From Pseudomonas panipatensis (GTDB taxonomy: Bacteria; Pseudomonadota; Gammaproteobacteria; Pseudomonadales; Pseudomonadaceae), in the NCBI RefSeq assembly GCF_900099785.1, contig NZ_FNDS01000017.1:1-64000 (forward strand): 64,000 nucleotides of DNA, given 5' to 3'. This document shows, piece by piece, positions 8,252-15,672 of this stretch. Position 1 is the stretch's first letter, and every line of letters starts with the position of its first letter. A program made the position numbers and the translations under genes. Under the pieces are notes generated by a model that did no database searches, was not told where the DNA came from, and worked only from the letters and a program-made list of their open reading frames with translations.

Positions 8252-9393
8252 CGCGACGGCTCCATCAGTGGTTCCTGGCCCCGCGGCCAGGTCGTTTCGG
8301 CACGGCGCGGCGGCGCCGCCTGCCAGCTTTCGGCCAGCGGCCAGGCGCGCGGCGCCACGCCGAGGGCGGCGAAGAAGCGCTGCGCCTCGGCCGCCAGCGG
8401 CGCGCCGACCAGCAGCGGCACCCGGGTGCGGCTGAAGCCGAGGACATCGCGCAACGGCCGCCGCAACAGCCAATGACCGAGGCTCGCGCGCAGCAGACCG
8501 GGACGATCGGCCAGCGCCCAGTCGAGCAGGCGGCGCGCCAGGCTGCCGGGCAGCGGCATGCGTTGCAGCGCCTGGGCGTACAGCCGGCCGTAGGTCTCGC
8601 GGGTGCCGAGCAGCAGGCTCGGGCCGAGTTCGCGACGGTCGCGGTCACGGGTTTCCAGGCTCTCCGGGAAATTCAGGCGGAAGCCGGCGATCAACCAGGG
8701 CGCGAGCAGGTAGCGCGCCTGTCCGGCGGCGGCGAAGGCCCGCGCCGCCAGGGCCTCTTCGCCGGCGCCGAGGCCTTCGGCGCGGACCAGCCGCTGGCCT
8801 TCGTCGAGCAGTTCCGCGTGGCTCAGCGTGTGTCGCTCCAGGCCGCCCTGCGCGGTCTGCCGGTAAAAGACGAAGGCGACTTCCGCCCCCCGCGCCTGCG
8901 CCTCGAACTGACTCGCGGCCGGCGTTGCCAGCAGCGCCGCGTATGCCTGCGTGGCGCTGCCCTGCCACTCGCTCAGGCCGCGCCCTTCGGCGTACAGCAG
9001 GAGCGCCGGGCGCAGGCCAGCGCGTTGTACGCGGAGCAGTTCGTCGAGGCCCTCGGCGAAGACGAAGTCCGGGTTCAGTTCGCGCAGCAGGCCGACTTGC
9101 GCCTCGCCCGCGTCGAGTGGGTCGAGCAAGGCCGCCGCGCCGCCCAGCCACTGCGCCGCCAGCGCCAGCAACAGCGCCTCCGGACGTGGCCGGCTGAGCA
9201 CCAGCAGTTCGGCGCCGGCGGCGAAGCCGTGCGCGGCCAGCGCTGCTGCCAGGGCGCGCACCTCGGCGTCGAGGGTCGCCCAACGGCGCACCTGCCAGAC
9301 CCCGAGGTGCTTGTGGCGCAGGGCGATGCCACGCGGCTGGCGTTGCGCCTGCTGCTGCAGCCAGGCCGGCAGGCTGTTGGCGTTGCTGCTCAT
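8248..9393 (-). CDS. Truncated adenylation-domain (AMP-binding-like) protein with destroyed ATP loop (copy 1)
   Basis: The 381-residue protein resembles the N-terminal large domain of acyl-CoA synthetases: residues about 5-65 match the usual start (QRQPRGIALRHKHLGVW), and LNFPESLETRDRDRRELGPSLLLGT (240-263) matches the conserved segment that follows substrate entry. Where catalytic members have the phosphate loop SGTTGxPKG, this protein reads YRQTAQGGLERHTLSH (177-192). It ends before the A5-A10 motifs and lacks the C-terminal lid and its catalytic lysine; full enzymes are 500-650 residues. It therefore should not adenylate. It is coupled by 4-bp overlap to the LivG-like ATPase. An equally degenerate paralog sits at the same operon position in the second importer (18387-19346), arguing for a retained non-enzymatic role such as ligand capture. 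Confidence 0.75.
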   Translation of the reverse strand: MSSNANSLPAWLQQQAQRQPRGIALRHKHLGVWQVRRWATLDAEVRALAAALAAHGFAAGAELLVLSRPRPEALLLALAAQWLGGAAALLDPLDAGEAQVGLLRELNPDFVFAEGLDELLRVQRAGLRPALLLYAEGRGLSEWQGSATQAYAALLATPAASQFEAQARGAEVAFVFYRQTAQGGLERHTLSHAELLDEGQRLVRAEGLGAGEEALAARAFAAAGQARYLLAPWLIAGFRLNFPESLETRDRDRRELGPSLLLGTRETYGRLYAQALQRMPLPGSLARRLLDWALADRPGLLRASLGHWLLRRPLRDVLGFSRTRVPLLVGAPLAAEAQRFFAALGVAPRAWPLAESWQAAPPRRAETTWPRGQEPLMEPSR

Positions 9394-9433
9394 GGCTGCC
9401 GGCTCCGGCCCCGCGGGGCTTGTCGCCGCGCGT

Positions 9434-10024
9434 TCATCGTTGGGTCTCCGGCACTGCCCGCGACGTGCCGGCGGCCTGCCGGAATCGCTTGGCGAACAGC
9501 GCGTCGAGCGGATCGAGGGCGCGCTCGATGCGCTCGTGGAGGGCCGGGTTGAGCAACTGGTAATCGTCGAAATCGCTTTCGCTGGCGTACACCCCGAGCG
9601 GCAGGCTGAGGGCCTGGAAGAAGCCGAACAACGGTCGCAACTGGTGCTCGATCATCAGCGCATGGCGTTCCGAACCGCCGCTGGCGGCCAGCAGCACCGG
9701 ACGGTTCTTCAGCGCGTCGTGCTGGACGAAGTCGAACAGGTGCTTGAACAGACCGGTGTAGGACGCCCTGTACACCGGGCTGGCGGCGATCAGCAGCTCA
9801 GCGCCCTCGATGGCGGCAATCTGTTCGGCCACCGCGGCGGGCAGCTTGTCGCGCTGCAGCACACCGGCCAACGCCGGGCCGATCTCGGCCAGCTCCAGCA
9901 GGCGCACCTGCAGCGGCAGGCGCTGCGCCAGACGCTCCAGCACGGCCTCCACCAGCGCCAGGGTGCGCGACGGCCGCTGCAGGCTGCCGCACACCGCCAC
10001 CACCTTCAACGCTCCACTCATCAT
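9434..10024 (-). CDS. msuE: NAD(P)H-dependent FMN reductase (MsuE/SsuE type)
   Basis: The 196-residue flavodoxin-fold protein has the phosphate-binding loop GSLQRPSRT (about 13-21), the SPVYRASYTGLFKHLFD segment (about 81-97) and the ASGGSERHALM loop typical of SsuE/MsuE reductases, which supply diffusible FMNH2 to two-component sulfonate monooxygenases. It would serve SsuD (2041), the DszA-type monooxygenase (19358) and the acyl-CoA-dehydrogenase-fold monooxygenases here. Two ATGs stand together (10024 and 10021); the second has better spacing from the GAGGA site. It is the first gene of the leftward importer operon, behind a sigma54 promoter at 10076. Confidence 0.88.
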   Translation of the reverse strand: MMSGALKVVAVCGSLQRPSRTLALVEAVLERLAQRLPLQVRLLELAEIGPALAGVLQRDKLPAAVAEQIAAIEGAELLIAASPVYRASYTGLFKHLFDFVQHDALKNRPVLLAASGGSERHALMIEHQLRPLFGFFQALSLPLGVYASESDFDDYQLLNPALHERIERALDPLDALFAKRFRQAAGTSRAVPETQR

Positions 10025-10075
10025 GCTTCCTCGTCATCGCGACGGGGATCGCCCCCGCCTTCTGCAAGAGGCAGG

Positions 10076-10091
10076 AGCAGCAAGCGTGCCA
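10076..10091 (-). promoter_or_regulatory. Sigma54 (-24/-12) promoter of the msuE-importer operon
   Basis: On the minus strand TGGCACGCTTGCTGCT matches TGGCACG-N4-TTGCW with one change, keeping GG and GC ten bases apart. The predicted start near 10065 lies about 40 bp before the msuE start codon. An IHF-like site and a conserved upstream element follow at 10110 and 10162. Confidence 0.7.
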
Positions 10092-10109
10092 TCCGCATTT
10101 ATTCGTTTA

Positions 10110-10127
10110 ATTTCAATACGTTGCGCA
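10110..10127. promoter_or_regulatory. IHF-like site in the msuE promoter region
   Basis: TTTCAATACGTTG fits the IHF consensus WATCAA-N4-TTR with one mismatch, in an A/T-rich patch between the sigma54 promoter and the upstream activator element. The same element occurs at 20850-20867 with 14 of 18 bases identical. DNA bending by IHF is standard at sigma54 promoters. Confidence 0.5.
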
Positions 10128-10161
10128 TGAATATGGGCCGCCGGGGGATGTACCGCGGCGA

Positions 10162-10195
10162 GCAAACTGCTGATCGGCTGTTGCGCGACGGACAG
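10162..10195. promoter_or_regulatory. Conserved upstream activator element (copy 1)
   Basis: This 34-bp stretch agrees with 20902-20935 at 28 positions and lies exactly 52 bp from the start of the IHF-like element in both places. It contains TGCTGATCGGCTGTTG, two CTGYTG half-sites in direct orientation 11 bp apart, and ends CTGTTGCGCGACGGACAG. It is centred about 89 bp upstream of the -24 GG, the usual place for an enhancer-binding protein. Confidence 0.55.
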
Positions 10196-10326
10196 TCCCT
10201 CCCGGCGCCCCCACCGCCGAGCACTGTTGGCCCCGCCACAGCGATTCAGCAGAGTGCCCCGCCGACAACAGCCGGTGCCCGCCGCGGCGTGGGCGCAGGC
10301 CGCGCCACGCCTGGGCTGGCGTCGAT

Positions 10327-10342
10327 CGGCATGGACTCTGCA
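10327..10342 (+). promoter_or_regulatory. Candidate sigma54 promoter of the gene at 10406
   Basis: CGGCATGGACTCTGCA keeps GG (10328-10329) and GC (10340-10341) ten bases apart and matches the consensus with C/T changes at three positions. It lies 64 bp before the ATG at 10406. CTGTTGG at 10224 and CAACAG at 10266 upstream resemble the half-sites found at the other sulfur promoters. Confidence 0.45.
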
Positions 10343-10405
10343 ACGGCCTTGCGGTCAGCGGCCGCCGCGCGGCCGTCCCCGGATCAATCGCCAAGGAGCA
10401 TGTCC

Positions 10406-11650
10406 ATGACTGCGCATCAGCACCAACTGCCTGCCGCCCTTTCCAACGGCACCGACTACGAAAGCCTGGCCGCGCGCTTCCGCCCGATCTTCGCGCGCAT
10501 CGCCGAAGGCACGGTGGAGCGCGAACGCAACCGCGCCCTGCCCTACGAGCCGATCGAATGGCTGAAGAAGGCCGGTTTCGGCGCCGTCCGCGTGCCGCAG
10601 GAATTCGGCGGCGCCGGCGCCTCGCTGCCGCAACTGTTCCAGTTGCTGATCGAGCTGGCCGCGGCCGACTCCAACGTGCCGCAGGCCCTGCGCGGTCACT
10701 TCGCCTTCGTCGAGGACCGCCTCAACGCCCATGCCGGGCAATCCCAGGAAACCTGGTTCAAACGCTTCGTCGCCGGCGACCTGGTCGGCTGCGCCTGGAC
10801 CGAGGTGGGCGCGGTGAAGATCGGCGACGTCATCACCCGCGTCTCGCGCAAGGGCGAGCAATGGGTGGTCAACGGCACCAAGTACTACAGCACCGGCAGC
10901 ATTTTCTCCGACTGGATCGACCTCTTCGCCCGCCGCGACGACAACGGCCAGGACGTGATCGCCGCGATCAGCACCCGGCAGCCGGGGGTCAAGCAGAGCG
11001 ACGACTGGGACGGCTTCGGCCAGCGCACCACCGGCAGCGGCACCTCGGTGTTCGAGGACGCCGTGGTCGAGGAAGAGAACATCATCGACTTCGCCAGCCG
11101 CTTCAAATACCAGACCGCCTTCTACCAACTGGTCCTGCTCGCCGTCCTGGCCGGGTCGGGACGCGGCGCCCTGCGCGACTTCTCCGCCGAAGTCGGCAAG
11201 CGCACCCGGGTGTTCAGCACCGGCAACGCCGCCGCGGTCAACCAGGACCCGCAGGTGCTGCAAGTGATCGGCAAGGCTTCCGGCCAGGTCTACGCCGCCG
11301 AGGCCGCCACCCTGCGCGCCGCCGCAGCCGCGCAGCGCGCCTACCTGGCGCACTTCGGCGCGGACGCCGAGGCCGAACGCCAGGCCAATATCGCCGCCGA
11401 ACTGGAATCCGCGCAGGCCCAGGTGGCCTCGGTGGAACTGGTGCTGCGTGCCACCAGCGACCTGTTCAACGCCCTCGGCGCCTCCGCCACCAGCGTCGCC
11501 AAGCAGCTCGACCGCCACTGGCGCAACGCCCGCACCGCCTCCTCGCACAACCCGGTGATCTACAAGGAACGCATCATCGGCGACTGGCACGTCAACGGCA
11601 CCGAGCCGCCCTATGTCTGGCAGATCGGCGGCGGCGCCAAGCAATCCTGA
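10406..11650 (+). CDS. Acyl-CoA-dehydrogenase-fold flavin monooxygenase (SfnB/DszC-like)
   Basis: The 414-residue protein has the full acyl-CoA-dehydrogenase architecture: an N-terminal helical domain, a beta domain (about 125-235; CAWTEVGAVKIGDV, then SDDWDGFGQRTTGSGT) and a C-terminal four-helix domain. The WDGFGQRTT segment and the ending ARTASSHNPVIYKERIIGDW are characteristic of the DszC/SfnB group, which use FMNH2 and O2 to oxygenate sulfur compounds instead of oxidising acyl-CoA. The ATG at 10406 has an AAGGAG site at good spacing; an in-frame ATG at 10400 is too close to it. The open frame extends far upstream only because it runs antisense through the FMN reductase. It is a separate rightward unit with its own terminator. 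Confidence 0.85.
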   Translation: MTAHQHQLPAALSNGTDYESLAARFRPIFARIAEGTVERERNRALPYEPIEWLKKAGFGAVRVPQEFGGAGASLPQLFQLLIELAAADSNVPQALRGHFAFVEDRLNAHAGQSQETWFKRFVAGDLVGCAWTEVGAVKIGDVITRVSRKGEQWVVNGTKYYSTGSIFSDWIDLFARRDDNGQDVIAAISTRQPGVKQSDDWDGFGQRTTGSGTSVFEDAVVEEENIIDFASRFKYQTAFYQLVLLAVLAGSGRGALRDFSAEVGKRTRVFSTGNAAAVNQDPQVLQVIGKASGQVYAAEAATLRAAAAAQRAYLAHFGADAEAERQANIAAELESAQAQVASVELVLRATSDLFNALGASATSVAKQLDRHWRNARTASSHNPVIYKERIIGDWHVNGTEPPYVWQIGGGAKQS

Positions 11651-11668
11651 AAGCATCGCGCAACGAAA

Positions 11669-11695
11669 AAGCCCCGTCTCGACGGGGCTTTTTTT
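11669..11695 (+). terminator. Rho-independent terminator after the monooxygenase gene
   Basis: AAGCCCCGTC and GACGGGGCTT form a 10-bp stem with a 2-nt spacer, preceded by A's and followed by seven T's in all. It starts 19 bp after the stop codon at 11650 and is also A-rich on the other side, so it may act in both directions. Confidence 0.9.
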
Positions 11696-11720
11696 CGCCT
11701 GCCAGCGGCGGGCGGGGGCT

Positions 11721-11787
11721 GATGGATATCGCTGCGCTCAACGCCATCCTACGTGCACCCGTAGGATGGGTTGAGCCTGCGAAACCC
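11721..11787. repeat. REP-like repeat pair (inverted)
   Basis: GATGGATATCGCTGCGCTC...CATCCTAC at 11721-11752 and gtaggatgggttgagcctgc at 11761 are inverted copies of the same repeat family found at 38767-39006 and 44473-44556. Such gtaggatgggt elements are intergenic REP-type sequences of pseudomonads. Confidence 0.7.
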
Positions 11788-11807
11788 TTGCGCTCGGCGG
11801 CTGCGGG

Positions 11808-12173
11808 TCAGTTCAGCGGGGTGCCGTTGAGGTAGTGGTCGCCGAGCTGGCGGCGCAGGTTCAGCAAGGGCGGCTCGCCGGCCGCCGGCAGCGGGCGCGG
11901 TGCGCTGCGGCCGGCCAGTTCCACGGCCAGGCGTTCGGCCAGCCGCGCGGCCTCGGCCGCCGCCAGGCGGAAGGCGATGGCCGCCGCCGGTGTCTCCTCG
12001 ACCTGCGCCAGCAGCGCGTCGGCGGCGTCGATGCGGATGCGCAGTTCGCCGACGGCGGCGATCACCAGCGGCTCGTGACGGCTCGGCTGGCCGCTCAGGT
12101 AGTCGATCAGCACCTGCTCGGTGGCGCGCGCGTGGGCCAGGTCGGCCCGGCCTTGGGCATGGGTTCGGGACAT
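11808..12173 (-). CDS. Stand-alone acyl-CoA-dehydrogenase C-terminal domain protein
   Basis: The 121-residue product resembles only the C-terminal helical domain of the SfnB-type protein encoded just upstream: IAAVGELRIRIDAADALL corresponds to QAAIGELAWRLQAAEAILL, and the ending LGDHYLNGTPLN corresponds to LVGNHSLNGVIPP. The FAD-binding beta domain and N-terminal helices are absent, and the FAD-contacting stretch FWRNARTHTLHDP is replaced by a short Pro-rich segment. The gene begins 11 bp after sfnB stops and ends the long leftward operon. It could be a subunit that pairs with SfnB or a decayed duplicate; the intact frame and normal codon use favour a real gene. Confidence 0.6.
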   Translation of the reverse strand: MSRTHAQGRADLAHARATEQVLIDYLSGQPSRHEPLVIAAVGELRIRIDAADALLAQVEETPAAAIAFRLAAAEAARLAERLAVELAGRSAPRPLPAAGEPPLLNLRRQLGDHYLNGTPLN

Positions 12174-12184
12174 GGATCGGTTCC

Positions 12185-13417
12185 TCAGTTCCAGGTATGA
12201 CGCGGGGGGATGACGCCGTTCAGGCTGTGGTTGCCGACCAGGTGGTATTTCCAGCGCACCGGGTCGTGCAGGGTGTGGGTGCGGGCGTTGCGCCAGAAGC
12301 GGTCGATGCCGTGACGCGCGCTGACGCTGCGGGTGCCGGCCAGTTCCGGGAGTTTCTCCGCGGCCAGCAGGGCGATCTCGGTGGACAGTACCTTGGCCTG
12401 GCCGACCACCAGCGAGGCGGCGGCGACGCTCGCCTCGCTCGGTTCGGCGAGGGCCTGGTCCACCGCGTCGGCGGCTTTCAGCAGGATCGCCTCGGCGGCT
12501 TGCAGGCGCCAGGCCAGTTCGCCGATGGCGGCCTGGCTGAGCGGGTCCTGCCAGCCGTGCTCCAGGCCGCTGTCGACCCAGGGCCGGGCCTCGCGGGCGA
12601 AGCGCAGCAGCTCGGCGAAGGCGCCCCGGGCGATGCCGGTATCCACCGCGGCCTGGATGATCTGCGACACCGGGCCATCGGCGCTGGGCTGCTCGTAGGC
12701 TTTCCAGGCCGGGATCACGTCGTCGGCCGGCACCCGCACGCCGTCGATGAGCACCTGGCCACTGGCGGTGGTGCGCTGGCCGAAGCCGTCCCAGCTATCG
12801 ACCACGCGCAGGCCGGCGGCGTCGCGCGGGACGAAGGCGATGAACGGCCGCTCGGCCTCATCGACCCCGGCCACCGGAACGATGTGGGCGAAGAGCGCGC
12901 CGGTGCAGTAGGCCTTCTCGCCGTCGAGCACGGCGCTGTCGCCGTCGAAACGGATGCGCGTCTGGAACGTGGTGACGTACTTGCTCTTGGCCTCGGAGAA
13001 GGCATTGCCGAAGCGGTAGCCAGCCAGGACCTTGGCGAAATAGCGCTGTTTCTGCGCCTCGCTGCCGGTCAGCAGCAGGTTGTTGACCACCCCCAGGTGG
13101 TTCTGCGGCAACTGGCCGAGGGACGGATCGGCGGCGGAGATGCTGGCGATCACCTCGACCAGGGTGCGGTAGCCGACCCCGGCGCCGCCGTAGGCCTTGG
13201 GCACGCTGATGGCCCACAGGCCGCTGGCCGAGAAACGCTCCAGCTCGTCCCAGGGCAAGCGCCGCTCGCGGTCGCGCTCGACCGCCTCGCGGGCGAAGTC
13301 GGCGGCCAGGCGCCGGGCCACCTCGATCGCCTCGGCGTCGCTGCGGATGATCCGCGCCGGCACGTGCGGCGCCCTGGCGATGCGCTCGCTGACGGGCGCC
13401 TGTGTCTGCTCACTCAT
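12185..13417 (-). CDS. sfnB: SfnB-family sulfur acquisition oxidoreductase
   Basis: The 410-residue acyl-CoA-dehydrogenase-fold protein fits the SfnB family: helical N-terminus, GNAFSEAKSKYVTTF (about 135-150), WDGFGQRTTASGQVL (about 205-220) and the ending FWRNARTHTLHDPVRWKYHLVGNHSLNG. SfnB proteins take part in release of sulfur from sulfones and sulfonates. The start at 13417 follows AAGGAG; an in-frame ATG 21 codons upstream lacks such a site. It lies downstream of the LivF-like ATPase in the operon starting at 20755. Confidence 0.87.
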   Translation of the reverse strand: MSEQTQAPVSERIARAPHVPARIIRSDAEAIEVARRLAADFAREAVERDRERRLPWDELERFSASGLWAISVPKAYGGAGVGYRTLVEVIASISAADPSLGQLPQNHLGVVNNLLLTGSEAQKQRYFAKVLAGYRFGNAFSEAKSKYVTTFQTRIRFDGDSAVLDGEKAYCTGALFAHIVPVAGVDEAERPFIAFVPRDAAGLRVVDSWDGFGQRTTASGQVLIDGVRVPADDVIPAWKAYEQPSADGPVSQIIQAAVDTGIARGAFAELLRFAREARPWVDSGLEHGWQDPLSQAAIGELAWRLQAAEAILLKAADAVDQALAEPSEASVAAASLVVGQAKVLSTEIALLAAEKLPELAGTRSVSARHGIDRFWRNARTHTLHDPVRWKYHLVGNHSLNGVIPPRHTWN

Positions 13418-13460
13418 GGTATGGCTCCTTATCGATGGATGCTGGGTTGTGGGCGCGCGC

Positions 13461-14240
13461 TCAGCCGGCTTCGCGGACACCGGCGCCGCCCAGGTAGAAG
13501 TGGCGGATGTCGTCGCGCGCGGCCAGCTCGGCGGCCGGCCCCTGGCCGACCACCCGGCCGTTCTCCAGCACGTAGGCGTGGCTGGCGTAGCGCAGGGCGA
13601 CGTTGATGTTCTGTTCGGCGACCAGGAAGCTGGTGCCCTCCTGGGCGTTGAGCTGGGCGACGATGGCGAAGATTTCCTCGACGATGATCGGCGCCAGGCC
13701 CATGGAGGGCTCGTCGAGCAGCACCAGGCTCGGCCGGGTCATCAGCGCGCGGCCGATGGCGAGCATCTGCTGCTCGCCGCCGGAGGTCAGCCCGGCCTGG
13801 GTCTTGCGCTTGGTCTTCAGCCGCGGGAACCAGGCGTAGATGCGCTCCAGCTCCTGTTCCAGCGCCTGCCGCGACGGCCGGCGCAGGAAGCCGCCGGCGC
13901 GCAGGTTCTCCTCGATGCTCAGGTGGGCGAAGACGTGGCGCCCCTCCAGCACATGGACGATGCCCTGGCGCGCCAGCAGGTTGGCCGGAACCCCGGTGAT
14001 GTCGGCGCCGCGGAAACCGATGCGCCCGCGGCTGACCCGCGCGCGGTCGGCCTGCAGCACCCCGGAGATGGCCTTGAGCGTGGTGCTCTTGCCGGCGCCG
14101 TTGGCGCCCAGCAGGGCGACGATGCCGCCCTGCTCGACGCGCAGCGAGACGCCGGAGACGGCGAGGATGGCGCCGTCGTAGATCACTTCGATGTCGTCGA
14201 CGGCGAGCAGCTCGGCGGCGGCGGTCTGGGCTTGGTTCAT
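13461..14240 (-). CDS. Branched-chain-type ABC transporter ATP-binding protein, LivF-like
   Basis: The 259-residue ATPase has Walker A GANGAGKST (about 45-53), signature LTSGGEQQML, Walker B LVLLDEPSMGL and the LivF-type ending. It starts at 14240 (MNQAQTAAAELLAVDDIEV). It is the only LivF-type ATPase among the two importer operons, so it may serve both; LivG/LivF form the heterodimeric motor of branched-chain-type importers. Confidence 0.9.
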   Translation of the reverse strand: MNQAQTAAAELLAVDDIEVIYDGAILAVSGVSLRVEQGGIVALLGANGAGKSTTLKAISGVLQADRARVSRGRIGFRGADITGVPANLLARQGIVHVLEGRHVFAHLSIEENLRAGGFLRRPSRQALEQELERIYAWFPRLKTKRKTQAGLTSGGEQQMLAIGRALMTRPSLVLLDEPSMGLAPIIVEEIFAIVAQLNAQEGTSFLVAEQNINVALRYASHAYVLENGRVVGQGPAAELAARDDIRHFYLGGAGVREAG

Positions 14241-14259
14241 GGCGGTTATCCCCCTGGCG

Positions 14260-15600
14260 TCAGTGTTCCGCCGCGCAATCGCGCGGGCTGATGCCTTTCT
14301 CCTTGGCATAGGCCGCGGACTTGACCTCGATCAGCGGACGCAGGGTGGCGCGGTCGGCCTGCAGCCAGTCGGTCACTAGCACCCACTTCTGCCCGTCCCA
14401 CTGCTGCACGCGGGCCGCGCCGCCGCCTTCGTGGTCGGCACAGGACAGCTTGAGCGGCGGCAGCAGGCCTTCGAAGCCGATGGCCTTGAGGCGCGCGGCG
14501 TCGATGTCCAGGTGCTCGAAGGCCCAGCGGGTTTCTTCGCCGTTCAGCGGGCGATTGCCGAAGTGCTTCTGCCCGGTGCGCAGCGCCTCGACGGCGATGG
14601 CGGCGTTGATCAGGCCGATGTTGTAGTAGACCTTGCCGAAATAGCTCGGGTCCTTCAGGTCGCTCTTGCCGGCGTCGAGGATCGACTGGCGCAGGCGCTT
14701 GTGGATTTCGAAGCCGTCGCCGCCGGGGAACGGCGCCAGCGCCTGGTAGCCCTTGGCGGCGGCGCCGGCGGGGATCACGTCGGCCTCGGAACCGGCCCAG
14801 ACGTCACCGATGAGGCGATCGACCGGGATGCCGAAGCGCGCGGCGGTCTTGATCCCCACCGGGGTGGACACGCCCCAGGTGCGCAGGAACACCCAGTCCG
14901 GCTTGACCTGCCGTACCTGGCGCCATTGCGCCGACTGTTCGTTGCCCGGATCGGCCACCGGGATCTGGATGTTCTCGAAGCCGTACTTCTCCGCCAGCAG
15001 CTTCATCGGCGCCTGGGTTTCGCGGCCATAGGCGGAGTCGTGGTAGACGGTGACGATCTTCTTGCCCTTGAGCTTGTCGAAGCCGCCTTCGCGCTGGGCG
15101 ATGTAATTGATCCCCACCGAGGCCTGGCCGTAGTAGTTGAGCAGCAGCGGGAAGGCGTAGGGGAAGACGCTGCCGTCGGTGGACTCGGTGCGGCCGCCGG
15201 CGCCGTCGATCAGCGGGATATGGTCGGCCGCGCCCTTCTCCATCAGCGCGTAGGACGCCGGCGTGCTGTGGGTGAAGAAGAACGCGGTCGGCGCGCCATC
15301 CAGGCCGCCCTTGAAGCGCTCGTAGCACTCGACGATGCGGTCGGTGTTCCACTCGGTCTCGCATTCCTGCCAGACCAGTTTGACGCCGTTGACCCCGCCC
15401 TCGACCTCGTTGATGTAGCGGAAATAGTCGATTTCCCCGGCCCACCAGGGAATGCCGCTGGAGGCGTAGGCACCGACCCGGTAGGTGGCCAGCGGGATGA
15501 ACTGTTGGTTGTCGGCGGCGCTCGCGAAGGATGGCACGGCGCCGTGGGCGGCCAGGGCCAGGAGGCCGGCAGCCAGGGTACGTTGCAGGGTTTTGCGCAT
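14260..15600 (-). CDS. Branched-chain-type ABC transporter, periplasmic substrate-binding protein (copy 2)
   Basis: The 446-residue protein has a signal peptide (MRKTLQRTLAAGLLAL..., cleavage after FASA near residue 28) and the Peripla_BP_6 fold. It shares with copy 1 (4074-5399) the TYRVG start, GGVNGVKL, QECETE, DSTDGSVFPYAFPL-type segment and the Cys-containing tail SCADHEGGGA. Both being 440-446 residues long and both linked to degenerate adenylation-domain proteins suggests duplication of a whole import operon with different ligand preference. Confidence 0.88.
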   Translation of the reverse strand: MRKTLQRTLAAGLLALAAHGAVPSFASAADNQQFIPLATYRVGAYASSGIPWWAGEIDYFRYINEVEGGVNGVKLVWQECETEWNTDRIVECYERFKGGLDGAPTAFFFTHSTPASYALMEKGAADHIPLIDGAGGRTESTDGSVFPYAFPLLLNYYGQASVGINYIAQREGGFDKLKGKKIVTVYHDSAYGRETQAPMKLLAEKYGFENIQIPVADPGNEQSAQWRQVRQVKPDWVFLRTWGVSTPVGIKTAARFGIPVDRLIGDVWAGSEADVIPAGAAAKGYQALAPFPGGDGFEIHKRLRQSILDAGKSDLKDPSYFGKVYYNIGLINAAIAVEALRTGQKHFGNRPLNGEETRWAFEHLDIDAARLKAIGFEGLLPPLKLSCADHEGGGAARVQQWDGQKWVLVTDWLQADRATLRPLIEVKSAAYAKEKGISPRDCAAEH

Positions 15601-15672
15601 GGCGATGGGTTCTGTGCTCGGGTGTGATGGAACCCCTCCCGTGGTCGGGTCAAGGCATGGACGGGGTGCCGC

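Noticed and set aside
8951-11650. Very long rightward open frame (899 codons) ending as the DszC-like protein
   Set aside because: Its first half runs antisense through the adenylation-like and FMN-reductase genes. Only the part from 10406 matches a protein family and has a ribosome site.
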